From Duganella callida (GTDB lineage: Bacteria > Pseudomonadota > Gammaproteobacteria > Burkholderiales > Burkholderiaceae_D): a stretch of DNA of 64,000 nucleotides. The stretch spans positions 24,442-88,441 of the forward strand of contig NZ_SPVG01000250.1 of the NCBI RefSeq assembly GCF_004614165.1. Direction: 5' to 3'. Both the position numbers and the translations under genes were made by a program. The first letter of the stretch is position 1. The number at the start of each line of letters is the position of its first letter. The notes beneath the pieces were generated by a model that was not told where the DNA came from, made no database searches, and saw only the letters and a list, made by a program, of their open reading frames with translations. Of the stretch, positions 53,354 through 62,570 are shown piece by piece.

Positions 53354-53596
53354 TTACGGAATATATTTGAAGCGCGAACCTTCTTCGATCAGCCGCTCGT
53401 CGCGCGAGCGCAGCCGCCCGGGATTGCGCCGATGTTCCGGCTCGGAAATGACCCGCTTGATCACGCTTTCCAGCACGCCACGATGACTGAGGTAACTGGC
53501 TGCACTTTCCGGACCGACGCGGTCTGCCAGCTCGATACCGGCCTCCACCACCTCTGACGATTGGTAGTCGGGTCGGAACGTATCCTTGGTAGACAT
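53354..53596 (-). CDS. Small hypothetical protein, 80 residues
   Basis: A short protein with an unusually good ribosome site (AGGAGG, 5 bases before the ATG at 53596). The chain is charged: it begins M-S-T-K-D-T-F-R-P-D and includes E-L-A-D-R-V-G-P-E-S-A-A and a basic stretch R-R-N-P-G-R-L-R-S-R-D-E-R. No membrane segment or signal is seen. The upstream open frame that continues in phase is antisense to the neighbouring hydrolase gene and is not coding. Function unknown. Confidence 0.75.
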   Translation of the reverse strand: MSTKDTFRPDYQSSEVVEAGIELADRVGPESAASYLSHRGVLESVIKRVISEPEHRRNPGRLRSRDERLIEEGSRFKYIP

Positions 53597-53685
53597 TACT
53601 GCCTCCTGAACATGGAGAAAATCCAATTCTCGGATTCTACCCCGTTCATCGCCGTGCGGTAACACACGCTCACAGTTGTTACAAA

Positions 53686-54576
53686 TTATGGCGCCGGTGT
53701 TGGTGCGGGCACACCCAGCGGCGCCTGGCCGTTGTGCGGAATCAGCCAGCCGCCGTCGCCGAGCCAGTCGGCCAGCCGGTCCGGCCAATGCACATCGGAA
53801 AGACGCTCCGAGCGCTGGCCCATGTTGAAGGCGTGGTCGGTATCGGCATACAAGTGCAGCTCGGCCGACACGCCGGCGCCGACCAGTTGCTGGTACAGGC
53901 CGAGCGCCGGCGGCGCGCAGCATTTGTCCACCGAGCCGGCGACGATGAAGGCCGGCGGCGCCGACTGCACCGCCTTGGCCGGCACACCCAGCGGCCCCGG
54001 ATAGACCAGGATCTGAAAGTCGGGCCGCGCGCTCTGCTTGTCGATGGCGTCCTGCCGCGCCGGCGGCGCCGGCTCCGGATTGTCGGCCACCAGCGACACC
54101 AGCTCGCCGCCGGCCGAGAAGCCCATCACGCCCAGCCGGTGCGGATCGACGCCATACTCGGCCGCATGCGCGCGCACCCAGCGCACGGCGCGGCGCAGGT
54201 CGGCCGCCGCATCGTCCGTGATCGAATAGCTGGAACCGGGGTCGCGCGCCAGCCGGTACTTCAGCACGAACGCGGTGACGCCGGACCGGTTGAGCGAACG
54301 CGCCGCCACCATGCCCTCGTTCTGGAACACCAGCATGCGATGACCGCCGCCCGGCACGATCACCACCGCCGCGCCGTTGGCGTGGCGCGGGTTGGCGCGC
54401 ACCACCGTCAGCGACGGGTCATGGACATTGCTGACGTAAGTGTTGTCGACCTTCTCGGCCTCGTTGTGGCGTTTTTCCGAGCCGGGCGCGCCGTCGGGCC
54501 ACAGCTGGACGGTATTCTGCTGCGCGCCGGCGTGCGCGCACAGCGCCAGCAAGATCAGGGCAAGTTTATTGCGCAT
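53686..54576 (-). CDS. Secreted alpha/beta hydrolase, acetyl xylan esterase-like
   Basis: A 296-residue exported esterase with a signal peptide (N-K-L-A-L-I-L-L-A-L-C, cleavage near A-G-A-Q). The HGG-like oxyanion loop is V-P-G-G-G-H, the nucleophile elbow G-F-S-A-G-G and the catalytic His D-H-A-F-N-M. The N-terminal L-W-P-D-G-A-P-G-S block is common to bacterial esterases that deacetylate plant polysaccharides (Axe-type). It is the last gene of the gntK operon, overlapping the upstream gene by 11 bases. GGAG lies 6 bases before the ATG. Confidence 0.87.
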   Translation of the reverse strand: MRNKLALILLALCAHAGAQQNTVQLWPDGAPGSEKRHNEAEKVDNTYVSNVHDPSLTVVRANPRHANGAAVVIVPGGGHRMLVFQNEGMVAARSLNRSGVTAFVLKYRLARDPGSSYSITDDAAADLRRAVRWVRAHAAEYGVDPHRLGVMGFSAGGELVSLVADNPEPAPPARQDAIDKQSARPDFQILVYPGPLGVPAKAVQSAPPAFIVAGSVDKCCAPPALGLYQQLVGAGVSAELHLYADTDHAFNMGQRSERLSDVHWPDRLADWLGDGGWLIPHNGQAPLGVPAPTPAP

Positions 54577-57500
54577 GGAGGGCTCCCGCCGCGTACAGCG
54601 TGTGATGAGTGAGGATGAACAGCGTGTCCTTGCCTGCGCCGCCGAAGATCAGTTGCAGCGGACGTTCCGGCACGTCGATGCGGCCGATCTCCCTGCCGTC
54701 CGGCGCATAGACGAACACCTGGCCGTTGGCGACGTAGACATTGCCCTTGCCGTCCACCGCCGCGCTTTCGCCGCCACGGTTAGCCGCCAGTTTCAGATCG
54801 GTGATGGCGCCGCCCGCGCCGATCACGCCGCTGAAGGTGCGGTTCTCGGAGCCGTTGGTGAACACCACGCGACCGTTGGCGCCGGCCGATACCAGGCCAT
54901 GCGTATCCAGCGTGTCCGAGAAGCGGTAGCCCAGATGATCGGCCGGACCTTGTTTGATCACGCGGTAGGCCGGCAACACCAGGCTGCCGTCGGGCGAAAC
55001 GTATTCACGCTGCTTCGGCAGCGCCACGTCGCGCTTGAACATCTCGGCCAGGGTGGTGAACTCGTAGGTGTCGAAATTCAGTTGATCGCGGAACTCGCCG
55101 TTCTGCCAGAAGTTCACCGGCACCACCGTGCGCGCGCCGGCACGGGCCTGCACGGCGGTCGGCTTGATCATGGTGATGGGACCCGCCGGCTGCGCGGGGT
55201 TGAATGCATACACCGTGCCTTCCGCGCCGTAGGACGACAGCACCATCAGGTCGCCATTGCTGGCGATGGCCAGGTTGACCGGGTCGAGCGGCGCGTCGCG
55301 CACCACCGCCAGGCCCTGCTCTTTCGACCAGCTGTAGATGCGGTTGAAGTGGCGGTCGACGAAATACAGCTTGCCCTTGGCGTCGACCGCGGCGCCGGCG
55401 ATGGAATAGAAGCCGCCTTCCAGCTTGTCCACCCTGGCGCCGGCAGCGGCCGGCACCGGCGCGGTGGTGCTGAACACGGCGGCGGCGGGACCGCTGGCGG
55501 CGCCGACAGCGCGCGGGGAACCGGCCGCCCCGCCGGCCGGCGCATCGGGACCGATATCGAGCACCGCGAATTCATGCTCGCGCACTTCCTGCTTGTGCGT
55601 CAGATCCTGCAGCGTATTCTCGAACGGGTATTTGCTGGCGCGCAGATAGGTGTCGCAGCCGTTGTCGTCGCAGGTGGCGATGCCGCTTTCCGCGTTGACG
55701 TGCACATTGCGGAAGCGGATGTTGTCCGAGTTGCTGATCTTCACCGCCGCCACGGCCGGCTTGATCGAGCGCGTCACGCGGTAGCTGTGGTAGTTGGCGA
55801 AGGTCAGGTTGCGCGAGTTGCGGATTTCGAGCGAGGTCGCGTCCATGCCGTCGCGGACTTCCTGCTCCGTTTGCGGCGCCAGGAATTCCCAGTTCTCGAC
55901 ATTATCCAGCACGATCTCGGCGCGCACATGATGCTCGGCCGACAGCTCGTACACCTTGCCCGGCGTTTTGGTATCGGAGACATAGAACCCGGCCTGTGCG
56001 AAGGTGCTCGGCGTCCAGCAGGCCACGAAGGTGCCGCCGCCGCCATCGGTCACCCAGATGCTGGGATACTGGCGGTCCCAATGCTGGATCGGGTCGAAGC
56101 TGGCGGTCTTCTGATACGGATCGCGGCGCTTGCCGTCGTACAGGCGCGTGCCATGGCCGCCCTGGATGCGGATATCGTCCACCAGCGAATCGGCGCCGGC
56201 CTTCCACAGCAGCGCGGTGGCGCGCGGATTGACCTCGCCGGTGGCCAGGCCGAAGCCGCTGACGATGGCGTCGCCGCCCCTGGCGCTTTCCAGCAGCGCT
56301 TTCGGGCCGGCCGCGCCGGCATAGGCGGGCGCGCCGTTCGGCAGCATCAGTTGCGTCACGCCGGGGTGCAGGCCGATCAGCACCGTGTCCGGCTTCATGC
56401 GGATGGTGTCCTGCACCATGTAGAAGCCCTGCGGCAGATACACCACGCGGTTGGCGTCGATCGCCTTCTGCACCGCCGCCGTGTCGTCGGTGACGCCGTC
56501 GCCGACCGCGCCATAGCTGCGCACACTGGCCCACTGGCGGGTCGAAGGCAGCGTGCGCATCACCGGCGCGCGCGCGGCCGGCAGGGATTTCAGCGCGGCG
56601 CCCTTGACGTGCATGCCGAACTTGCCGACGCTGCCCAGGCCCGGCAGCATCAGGCCGTAATTGAATTCGCTGACCTGGTAGGACGCGCCGTAGCCGGCCA
56701 CGGTCTTGCCGCTGTCGCGGAAGCGCGCGAAGGCCGGCACGTTCTTCGCGAGCGCGTTGTCGAAGCCGACCTGGGTGTAGACGTTGTCTTCCTCGCTGAT
56801 CACCACCGCCGCCTTGGCCACGTTCTCGAAGCGCACGTCCTTGGCCCACAGCCAGTCGCCGTAACCGCGGTCGATATCGATGCCCACCGGCGTGTTGCGG
56901 ATCGCCACGTTCACCAGCGTCAACCCGGCCTCGTGCTCGCGGATGGCCGCCTCGCGCTGGCCTTCGAACACCGAATCCATCAGCGTGAACTGCCAGGCCG
57001 GCGAGGTCTTCTCGGACAGGATGCCGTAGCGGCCGCCGTAAAACTTCAGGTCGAAACTCTCGTTGCCGACCATGTAGACGCCCGCCAGGCCGGAGCCGAT
57101 GTGGAAGTCCATGTGGCTCAGATACGAGTGCTGCGCCGTGCGCAGGCGCACCGCGGCGGCGGCCGGATTGCCGTCGCCGATTTCGAAGTCGATATTGCTC
57201 ATGGCCGAATAGAAGGTGGCCGAATTCGCGTCGCGCACGTTGTCGCGGTACGGCACCGCGCTACGCACCGGCACCGGCACCTTGCCGACCGTGTACTGGT
57301 CGCCGCCGGTGAACACCACCATGTTGGCCACGCCCTTCTGGAAGCCCGGCGTGTTCGCGCCCAGCACCAGTACCGGCCGCGTCGCGCCGACGCCGTAGAC
57401 GCGCACTGATAGCGGTACCAAAATCGAGCGAGAAACACGATAGCGGCCCGATGGCAGGAACACCACGCCACCTTCGCCGTTGTGCGAGGCGGCGTCGATC

Positions 57501-57679
57501 GCCGCCTGGATCGCCGCCGTGTCGTCGGCGCGGCCGTCGCCGACCGCCTTGACCTGGACCGCGCGCGGATCGTCCGGCATGGTCTGATAGGCGGAGACCG
57601 ACGCCGCCTGCGCCGCGAGAGGGGCCACCAGGGGCGTGGCCAGGACTGCCGCGACCAGCATATTCACAATAGGTTTCAT
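54566..57679 (-). CDS. Large secreted double beta-helix protein (pectate lyase superfamily) with propeller-like C-terminus
   Basis: A 1037-residue exported protein with a signal peptide (cleavage near A-A-Q-A-A). Two pectate-lyase-3-type beta-helix start blocks are visible: V-K-A-V-G-D-G-R-A-D-D-T-A-A-I-Q near residue 50 and Y-G-A-V-G-D-G-V-T-D-D-T-A-A-V near 390. This duplicated arrangement resembles GH55-type and related polysaccharide-active proteins. Residues about 735-1037 have repeated G-x-L-Y-F-V-D / V-Y-V-A-N-G-x-V strands like an NHL or SMP-30 propeller. A Pro/Ala-rich linker separates the parts. The substrate is not known. It is between the GntP permease and the esterase in one operon. 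Confidence 0.82.
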   Translation of the reverse strand: MKPIVNMLVAAVLATPLVAPLAAQAASVSAYQTMPDDPRAVQVKAVGDGRADDTAAIQAAIDAASHNGEGGVVFLPSGRYRVSRSILVPLSVRVYGVGATRPVLVLGANTPGFQKGVANMVVFTGGDQYTVGKVPVPVRSAVPYRDNVRDANSATFYSAMSNIDFEIGDGNPAAAAVRLRTAQHSYLSHMDFHIGSGLAGVYMVGNESFDLKFYGGRYGILSEKTSPAWQFTLMDSVFEGQREAAIREHEAGLTLVNVAIRNTPVGIDIDRGYGDWLWAKDVRFENVAKAAVVISEEDNVYTQVGFDNALAKNVPAFARFRDSGKTVAGYGASYQVSEFNYGLMLPGLGSVGKFGMHVKGAALKSLPAARAPVMRTLPSTRQWASVRSYGAVGDGVTDDTAAVQKAIDANRVVYLPQGFYMVQDTIRMKPDTVLIGLHPGVTQLMLPNGAPAYAGAAGPKALLESARGGDAIVSGFGLATGEVNPRATALLWKAGADSLVDDIRIQGGHGTRLYDGKRRDPYQKTASFDPIQHWDRQYPSIWVTDGGGGTFVACWTPSTFAQAGFYVSDTKTPGKVYELSAEHHVRAEIVLDNVENWEFLAPQTEQEVRDGMDATSLEIRNSRNLTFANYHSYRVTRSIKPAVAAVKISNSDNIRFRNVHVNAESGIATCDDNGCDTYLRASKYPFENTLQDLTHKQEVREHEFAVLDIGPDAPAGGAAGSPRAVGAASGPAAAVFSTTAPVPAAAGARVDKLEGGFYSIAGAAVDAKGKLYFVDRHFNRIYSWSKEQGLAVVRDAPLDPVNLAIASNGDLMVLSSYGAEGTVYAFNPAQPAGPITMIKPTAVQARAGARTVVPVNFWQNGEFRDQLNFDTYEFTTLAEMFKRDVALPKQREYVSPDGSLVLPAYRVIKQGPADHLGYRFSDTLDTHGLVSAGANGRVVFTNGSENRTFSGVIGAGGAITDLKLAANRGGESAAVDGKGNVYVANGQVFVYAPDGREIGRIDVPERPLQLIFGGAGKDTLFILTHHTLYAAGALHAQ

Positions 57680-57694
57680 CTGTTTATCCCGAAG

Positions 57695-59011
57695 TTAAAT
57701 CAAGACAGAAAGGATCATTACGAAAATCAGTCCGAACACGCCCACCAGCGTCTCCATCAGCGTCCACGAGCGGAAGGTGTCGCGCAGCGACAATCCGAAG
57801 TATTCCTTGAACATCCAGAAGCCGGAGTCGTTGACATGGCTGCACATCAGGCTGCCGGCGCCGATCGCCAGCACCATCAGGTTGGCGTCGACGCCGGACG
57901 ACTGCGCCACCGGCGCGACGATGCCGGCGGCGGTCAGGCCGGCCACGGTGGCCGAGCCGAGGCAGATGCGGATCAGCGTCGCCACCAGCCAGCCGAGCAC
58001 CAGCGGCGGCACCGGCAGATGGCCGAGCTGCTGGCCCAGCTGCGCGCTGACGCCGGTATCGACCAGCACCTGCTTGAGCGCGCCCGCGCCGGCGATCACC
58101 AGCAGGATGGGCGCGATGTCGCGCATGGCGTCCTGCGCGCCGGCCATCAGCACCGACAGCGGCTGGCCGCGCGCCACACCCAGCGTGCACACCGCCACCG
58201 CCAGCGCGATCAGCATCACGATCATCGGATTGGCGAGGAAACCGACCACGCTTTTGAGCAGCGGATCGCCGATCGGCGCGGCGCCGGCCAGGGTCGCCGC
58301 CGCCAGCAGCCAGACCGGCAGCAAGGCGGTGACGAAGCTGTTCAGCACACCGGGCAGCTCGGCCTCGTCGCGCAGGCCGCTGCGGAACATCGGCGCCGGC
58401 GCGGCCTGGATGCGCTTGAGCGTCAGCGCGAACACCGGCCCGGCGATGATCAGCGTCGGCACCGCCACGATCAGGCCATACAGCAGCGTGCGCCCCATGT
58501 CGGCATGAAACTGCGCCACCAGCGCGGTGGGCGACGGATGCGGCGGCAGGAAGCCGTGCGCGATCGACAGCCCGGCCAGCAGCGGCACCGCCAGCGCCAC
58601 CGCCGGCCGCCCGCTCTGGTACACCAGCGAGAACACCAGCGGCACCAGCAGCACGAAGCCGACGTTGTAGTACAGCGGGATGCCGGCGACGAAGCCGGTC
58701 AGCGTCAGCGCCACCGGCATGCGCGCCGAGCCGAACACGCCGATCAGATAGCTGGCGATGCGCTGCGCCGCGCCGCTGTCGGCAATCAGCTTGCCGAACA
58801 CCGCGCCCAGGCAGACGATCACGATCAGGGAACCGAGCAGATCGCCGATGCCCTTCTCGATCGAGCCGGGGATGCGTTCCAGCGGCATCCCCAGCAGCAG
58901 CGCCGCCGCCAGCGACGCCGCCACGAACGCCAGCAGCGGCTGGACCTTACCCCAGGCGATCAGCAGCGTCAGCAGGCCGACCGCCAGTACCACGGAAAAG
59001 ACATTCCACAC
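57695..59011 (-). CDS. GntP family gluconate:proton symporter
   Basis: A 438-residue inner-membrane permease with about 12-14 hydrophobic segments. The blocks L-P-P-H-P-S-P-T-A-L, G-D-L-L-G-S-L-I-V-I near residue 60 and H-V-N-D-S-G-F-W near the C-terminus are typical of GntP/GntT carriers. It imports gluconate or a related sugar acid with protons. The start is GTG, 14 bases after the receptor stop. Together with gntK in the same operon it predicts gluconate use; other aldonates are possible substrates. Confidence 0.92.
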   Translation of the reverse strand: MWNVFSVVLAVGLLTLLIAWGKVQPLLAFVAASLAAALLLGMPLERIPGSIEKGIGDLLGSLIVIVCLGAVFGKLIADSGAAQRIASYLIGVFGSARMPVALTLTGFVAGIPLYYNVGFVLLVPLVFSLVYQSGRPAVALAVPLLAGLSIAHGFLPPHPSPTALVAQFHADMGRTLLYGLIVAVPTLIIAGPVFALTLKRIQAAPAPMFRSGLRDEAELPGVLNSFVTALLPVWLLAAATLAGAAPIGDPLLKSVVGFLANPMIVMLIALAVAVCTLGVARGQPLSVLMAGAQDAMRDIAPILLVIAGAGALKQVLVDTGVSAQLGQQLGHLPVPPLVLGWLVATLIRICLGSATVAGLTAAGIVAPVAQSSGVDANLMVLAIGAGSLMCSHVNDSGFWMFKEYFGLSLRDTFRSWTLMETLVGVFGLIFVMILSVLI

Positions 59012-59025
59012 GGCCGGCGTTCCGC

Positions 59026-61998
59026 TTAGAACGAACCGCGCACACCGACACGGTAGGTACGGCCGATCACATCGTACAGCGCCGGGTTGATGCCGTAGCT
59101 CAGGTTAGTCTGCGGCACCAGCACCGGCGCGCGGTCGGCCAGGTTGTCGATCTTGGCGTAAGCCGTGATCTGCGGCGTGACCTTGTAGGTCGCGCCGAAA
59201 TCGACGTAGGTCGCGCCCGGAATGTGGTTGTCGTAGATGGTCGGGTGGGCGGCGGTCGGCAACGGGCAATTGGTCTGGCACTCGATGTACTCGTTGCTGT
59301 ACACGCCGGCGCTGATCCAGCGCTGGCTCAGGGTCAGACCCAGCTTGCCATGCTCCCACGATTCCGACACCAGCGCCTTCCATTTTGGCGTATTGCCGGT
59401 CATGTTGCCGGCGCCTTCGCTCGGCACCGTGCCCGGCACGCCCGGATCGGAGATCGCGTGGATGGTGCGGGTGGCCAGGCCGCGCAGGGTCAGGTTGCCC
59501 GGCATGCCGTAGTCGCCCAGGTTCATGCGGTAGGCAGTCTCGAAGTCGACGCCGCGGGTGTGCAGCTGGGCGAAGTTGAAGCTCTGCGCCTGCACGTAGT
59601 TGGTGCCCGCAGGCCCGTTGATCGACACGGCCGAGCAGACCTGCTGGTAACCGGCGTTGCACAGATCGACTTCCTGCTGCGCCGACAGCGAGTTGATGAC
59701 GTTCTTCACCTTGATGTCGAAGTAATCGACCGACAGGTTGAAGTTACGCGCCCAGCTCGGCTGGCTCAGCACGATGCCGAAGGAATTGTTGCGTGCATTC
59801 TCGGGCACCAGCGCCGGGTTGCCGACGTTGCGCTGCTGGATCTGCACCGAGGTGCCCTGCGCGTTGTTGACCGCCTGGTTGGTGACGGTGGTGGCGGCAA
59901 ACAGTTCGCTCAGGTTGGGCGCGCGCACGTCCTTCGAGCTCACCGCGCGCAGGCGCAGGCCATCGACCGGGGTTTTCCAGGTGGCGCCCAGCTTCCAGGC
60001 GCGCGCCTTGCCGGCGGTGCTGTACTTCTCTTCGCGGTCGGCGACGTTGACGTTGGCCTCGCCCCAGGTGGCCGACTTCAGCACCGGGATATTCAGCTCG
60101 ACATAGGCTTCGCGCACATTGAACGCGCCCTGGCCGTTGTGGTAGTTGCCGGCGAACCAGTTGTCGCCGGTGGCCGACAAGGTCGGATCGGCCGGATAGC
60201 TCGGGCTGTAAGGCGACTGGGTCGACACGCCGGCGCCGTACGGATCGCCGTACACCGAATACTCTTCACGCCGCCATTCGGCGCCGAACGCCAGCGAGAT
60301 CGGGCCGGCCCAGCCTTCCATCACGTCGCCGTTGACGTTGGCGCTGACCACGTTCTGGGTCGAATCGGTGTGCTGCATCGGGCCGTTGACCGGGGCGATG
60401 TAGTTCCAGCCGGCCATGTTGATCGGCACGTTGCCGAAGATGTTGATCGGCTGGCAGCCGGCCGCGCGCGCCGCCGCGCTGCGGCAGACGATCTGGCCGG
60501 TGGCCGGATCCTTGATCGCATCGATGGCGAAGTTGTAGCGCGGATTCAGGGTGATGTCGTGCACCTCCAGCACGGTGGTGTTTTCGCCGTGCTCGGCGTA
60601 GGCGTCGTACGACCAGTCCTTGCCGAACAGCGAGAACTTGCCGTCGGCGCCCACCACCACCCGGCGCTGGGTGCGGGTCGGATGCACGTTGATGTTGGCC
60701 GGGAATTCGGCATTGGCGGTGCCGTACGACATGGCGCCGCTCGGGTAGCCGGAGGCGCACGCCGCGGCGATCGAGGCCGGCAGATAGGCATTGTCGCAGC
60801 GGACCGACAGATTGCCCTGCTTGGCCGCGCCCGGATTCGGCGAGAACACCGATTTCACCTGCGCCCAGTTGGCGGTCAGGTAGATTTCATTGTCGGCGTC
60901 GAGATCCCACGACACGCGGGTGTAGGCCACCTGGCGCTTGAAGTTCATGGCCAGGTTGGTGCCGGCGCCGACGCTGCCGGACAGGTCGCCGCCGATACAG
61001 AAGTTGCCGACGCAATTGCTGCCGTACTGGAATGGATACGGGTTGCCGCCGGGGCCGAACGCGGTGCCTTTCAGCGGGCCGTTGGTGATCAGGCCGTATT
61101 TGGCGTACTGGATGTGCTGGGCGTGCAGGATGCTGGTGTAGCGCGGCAGGCCGGCGGCCTGCATGGCCGGCGTCGATTCCTGCAGGGCCGGGTTCTTGTA
61201 CCAGTCGCGGCCGTTCGGGCCGACCTCGCCGAAGCCGGGCGAATCGATGCCGTTTTCCTTGGTGATCTCGGCGCTGACCGAGACGTGCAGGCGGTCGTCG
61301 GCAAAGCCCTTGCCCCAGGCGGCCTGCAGGGTGCCGTTCTTGTCGTCGTGGTACTTGGTCATGCCGCCTTCGGCATTGAACTTGAAGCCGGTGAATTTCT
61401 TGTCGGTGATGAAGTTGACCACGCCGCCGATCGCGTCCGAACCGTAGGAGGCCGAGGCGCCGCCGGTCACCACGTCGACGCGCTTGACCAGCAGTTGCGG
61501 GAACTGGCTGACGTCGGTCACGCCGGTGACGTTGGCGCCGACCACGCGCTGGCCGTCCAGCAGGGTCAGGGTGCGCAAGGTGCCGAGGCCGCGCAGCGAC
61601 AGCGACGACAGCCCCTGGATGCCGCTGGAGGTGGAAAAGGTGCTGGTGGTGCGGCCGGTGCTGCCCTGCAGCGCCGGCAGTTCGATCAGCGATTCGAACA
61701 TGTTCGGCTTGGCTACCTTGTCGAGGTCGGCGGCGGTCAAGGTCGAGGTCGGGGTCGGCTGGGTGAAGCCGCGCGCGGCGATGCGCGAGCCCGACACCGT
61801 CACCACGTTGTCGACCTTGGCGGCCGCTTCGGTTGGCGCGGGGTCGGCCGGGGCCGGCGTGGCCTGGGCCGCGTCGGCCGGCTGGATCGGCTGGGTTTGC
61901 TGGGTTTGCTGGGCCTGGGCCGCGGACAGGGCGAGCCAGCTGCAGGCGCTGGCGACGGCCAGGCGCATTACGGTGTTACGAGTGGTCAGTGTAGTCAT
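59026..61998 (-). CDS. TonB-dependent receptor, sugar-utilisation type
   Basis: A 990-residue outer-membrane receptor. After a signal peptide (cleavage near A-Q-A-Q) there is a Gln/Pro/Ala-rich linker of about 50 residues. The plug follows (V-T-V-S-G-S-R-I, L-S-L-R-G-L-G, G-G-A-S-A-S-Y-G-S-D-A-I-G-G-V-V-N-F). The large barrel ends Y-R-V-G-V-R-G-S-F with terminal Phe. The type, with the G-S-R-I motif, is frequent among receptors for plant oligosaccharides. The start at 61998 has GGAG 7 bases upstream. It would bring the operon's oligosaccharide or sugar-acid across the outer membrane. Confidence 0.92.
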   Translation of the reverse strand: MTTLTTRNTVMRLAVASACSWLALSAAQAQQTQQTQPIQPADAAQATPAPADPAPTEAAAKVDNVVTVSGSRIAARGFTQPTPTSTLTAADLDKVAKPNMFESLIELPALQGSTGRTTSTFSTSSGIQGLSSLSLRGLGTLRTLTLLDGQRVVGANVTGVTDVSQFPQLLVKRVDVVTGGASASYGSDAIGGVVNFITDKKFTGFKFNAEGGMTKYHDDKNGTLQAAWGKGFADDRLHVSVSAEITKENGIDSPGFGEVGPNGRDWYKNPALQESTPAMQAAGLPRYTSILHAQHIQYAKYGLITNGPLKGTAFGPGGNPYPFQYGSNCVGNFCIGGDLSGSVGAGTNLAMNFKRQVAYTRVSWDLDADNEIYLTANWAQVKSVFSPNPGAAKQGNLSVRCDNAYLPASIAAACASGYPSGAMSYGTANAEFPANINVHPTRTQRRVVVGADGKFSLFGKDWSYDAYAEHGENTTVLEVHDITLNPRYNFAIDAIKDPATGQIVCRSAAARAAGCQPINIFGNVPINMAGWNYIAPVNGPMQHTDSTQNVVSANVNGDVMEGWAGPISLAFGAEWRREEYSVYGDPYGAGVSTQSPYSPSYPADPTLSATGDNWFAGNYHNGQGAFNVREAYVELNIPVLKSATWGEANVNVADREEKYSTAGKARAWKLGATWKTPVDGLRLRAVSSKDVRAPNLSELFAATTVTNQAVNNAQGTSVQIQQRNVGNPALVPENARNNSFGIVLSQPSWARNFNLSVDYFDIKVKNVINSLSAQQEVDLCNAGYQQVCSAVSINGPAGTNYVQAQSFNFAQLHTRGVDFETAYRMNLGDYGMPGNLTLRGLATRTIHAISDPGVPGTVPSEGAGNMTGNTPKWKALVSESWEHGKLGLTLSQRWISAGVYSNEYIECQTNCPLPTAAHPTIYDNHIPGATYVDFGATYKVTPQITAYAKIDNLADRAPVLVPQTNLSYGINPALYDVIGRTYRVGVRGSF

Positions 61999-62042
61999 GT
62001 GAGTCTCCATGTAATTTTTTTGGACTTGGTTTTATTAACTGC

Positions 62043-62540
62043 TTATTTACTGCGGTTGATGCGCTCCACCAGGACGGCGGGAGGTGATTCGATATCCAGC
62101 GTGATGCCCGCCTCGTCGGGCTGCAGCGGTTCCAGGTCACGGAACTGGCTGTCCAGCAGGGAGGTCGGCATGTAGTGGTCGACGCGCGCGGCCATGCGCG
62201 CGGCGATCAGTTCCTTCGGACCGCTCAAGTGGGCGAAGCGCAGCGCCGGGTCGCCCGCGCGCAGCAGGTCGCGGTAGCGCCGCTTGAGCGCGGAACAGGA
62301 CACCACCAGCCCCGTGCCCTGCTGCCGCGCCTCGCGGATGCGCGCCTGCAACGCCAGCAGCCAGCCGGCGCGGTCGTCGTCGTCGAGCGGCATGCCGGCC
62401 GACATCTTGGCGACATTGGCGGCCGGGTGGAACTGGTCGCCTTCCGCGAACGGCACGCCGTGGTGCTCCGCCAGCGCCTGGCCGACCGTGCTCTTGCCAC
62501 AGCCGCTGACGCCCATCACCACCCAAGGGATACTTTGCAT
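62043..62540 (-). CDS. gntK: Gluconokinase
   Basis: A 165-residue kinase that phosphorylates D-gluconate to 6-phosphogluconate, feeding the Entner-Doudoroff or pentose phosphate pathway. The P-loop is G-V-S-G-C-G-K-S-T (residues 10-18), with E-G-D-Q-F-H-P near 35, the C-S-A-L-K-R-R-Y-R-D block near 85 and D-S-Q-F-x-x-L-E late, all diagnostic for GntK. The start at 62540 is chosen because GGAGG lies 4 bases upstream; the longer in-frame start at 62570 would cover the operator. It is the first gene of the operon. Confidence 0.94.
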   Translation of the reverse strand: MQSIPWVVMGVSGCGKSTVGQALAEHHGVPFAEGDQFHPAANVAKMSAGMPLDDDDRAGWLLALQARIREARQQGTGLVVSCSALKRRYRDLLRAGDPALRFAHLSGPKELIAARMAARVDHYMPTSLLDSQFRDLEPLQPDEAGITLDIESPPAVLVERINRSK

Positions 62541-62557
62541 CCATCCTCCAAGACAAG

Positions 62558-62569
62558 ATAGCGCTAACA
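62558..62569. promoter_or_regulatory. LacI/GntR-type operator at the gntK operon, site 1
   Basis: ATAGCGCTAACA, identical over 12 bases to the site between gudD and the GDSL esterase gene. It lies about 18 bases upstream of the gntK ATG, just before the ribosome site, a position that would block transcription or initiation. Confidence 0.65.
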
Positions 62570-62570
62570 A

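Noticed and set aside
53597-53923. N-terminal extension of the small 80-residue gene
   Set aside because: It runs antisense-frame through the alpha/beta hydrolase coding region and is Arg/Ala-rich; the ribosome site fixes the start at 53596.
54440-62175. Long plus-strand frames (54440-57409, 59224-62175) antisense to the beta-helix protein and receptor
   Set aside because: Biased composition and no domains; opposite strand genes are well supported.
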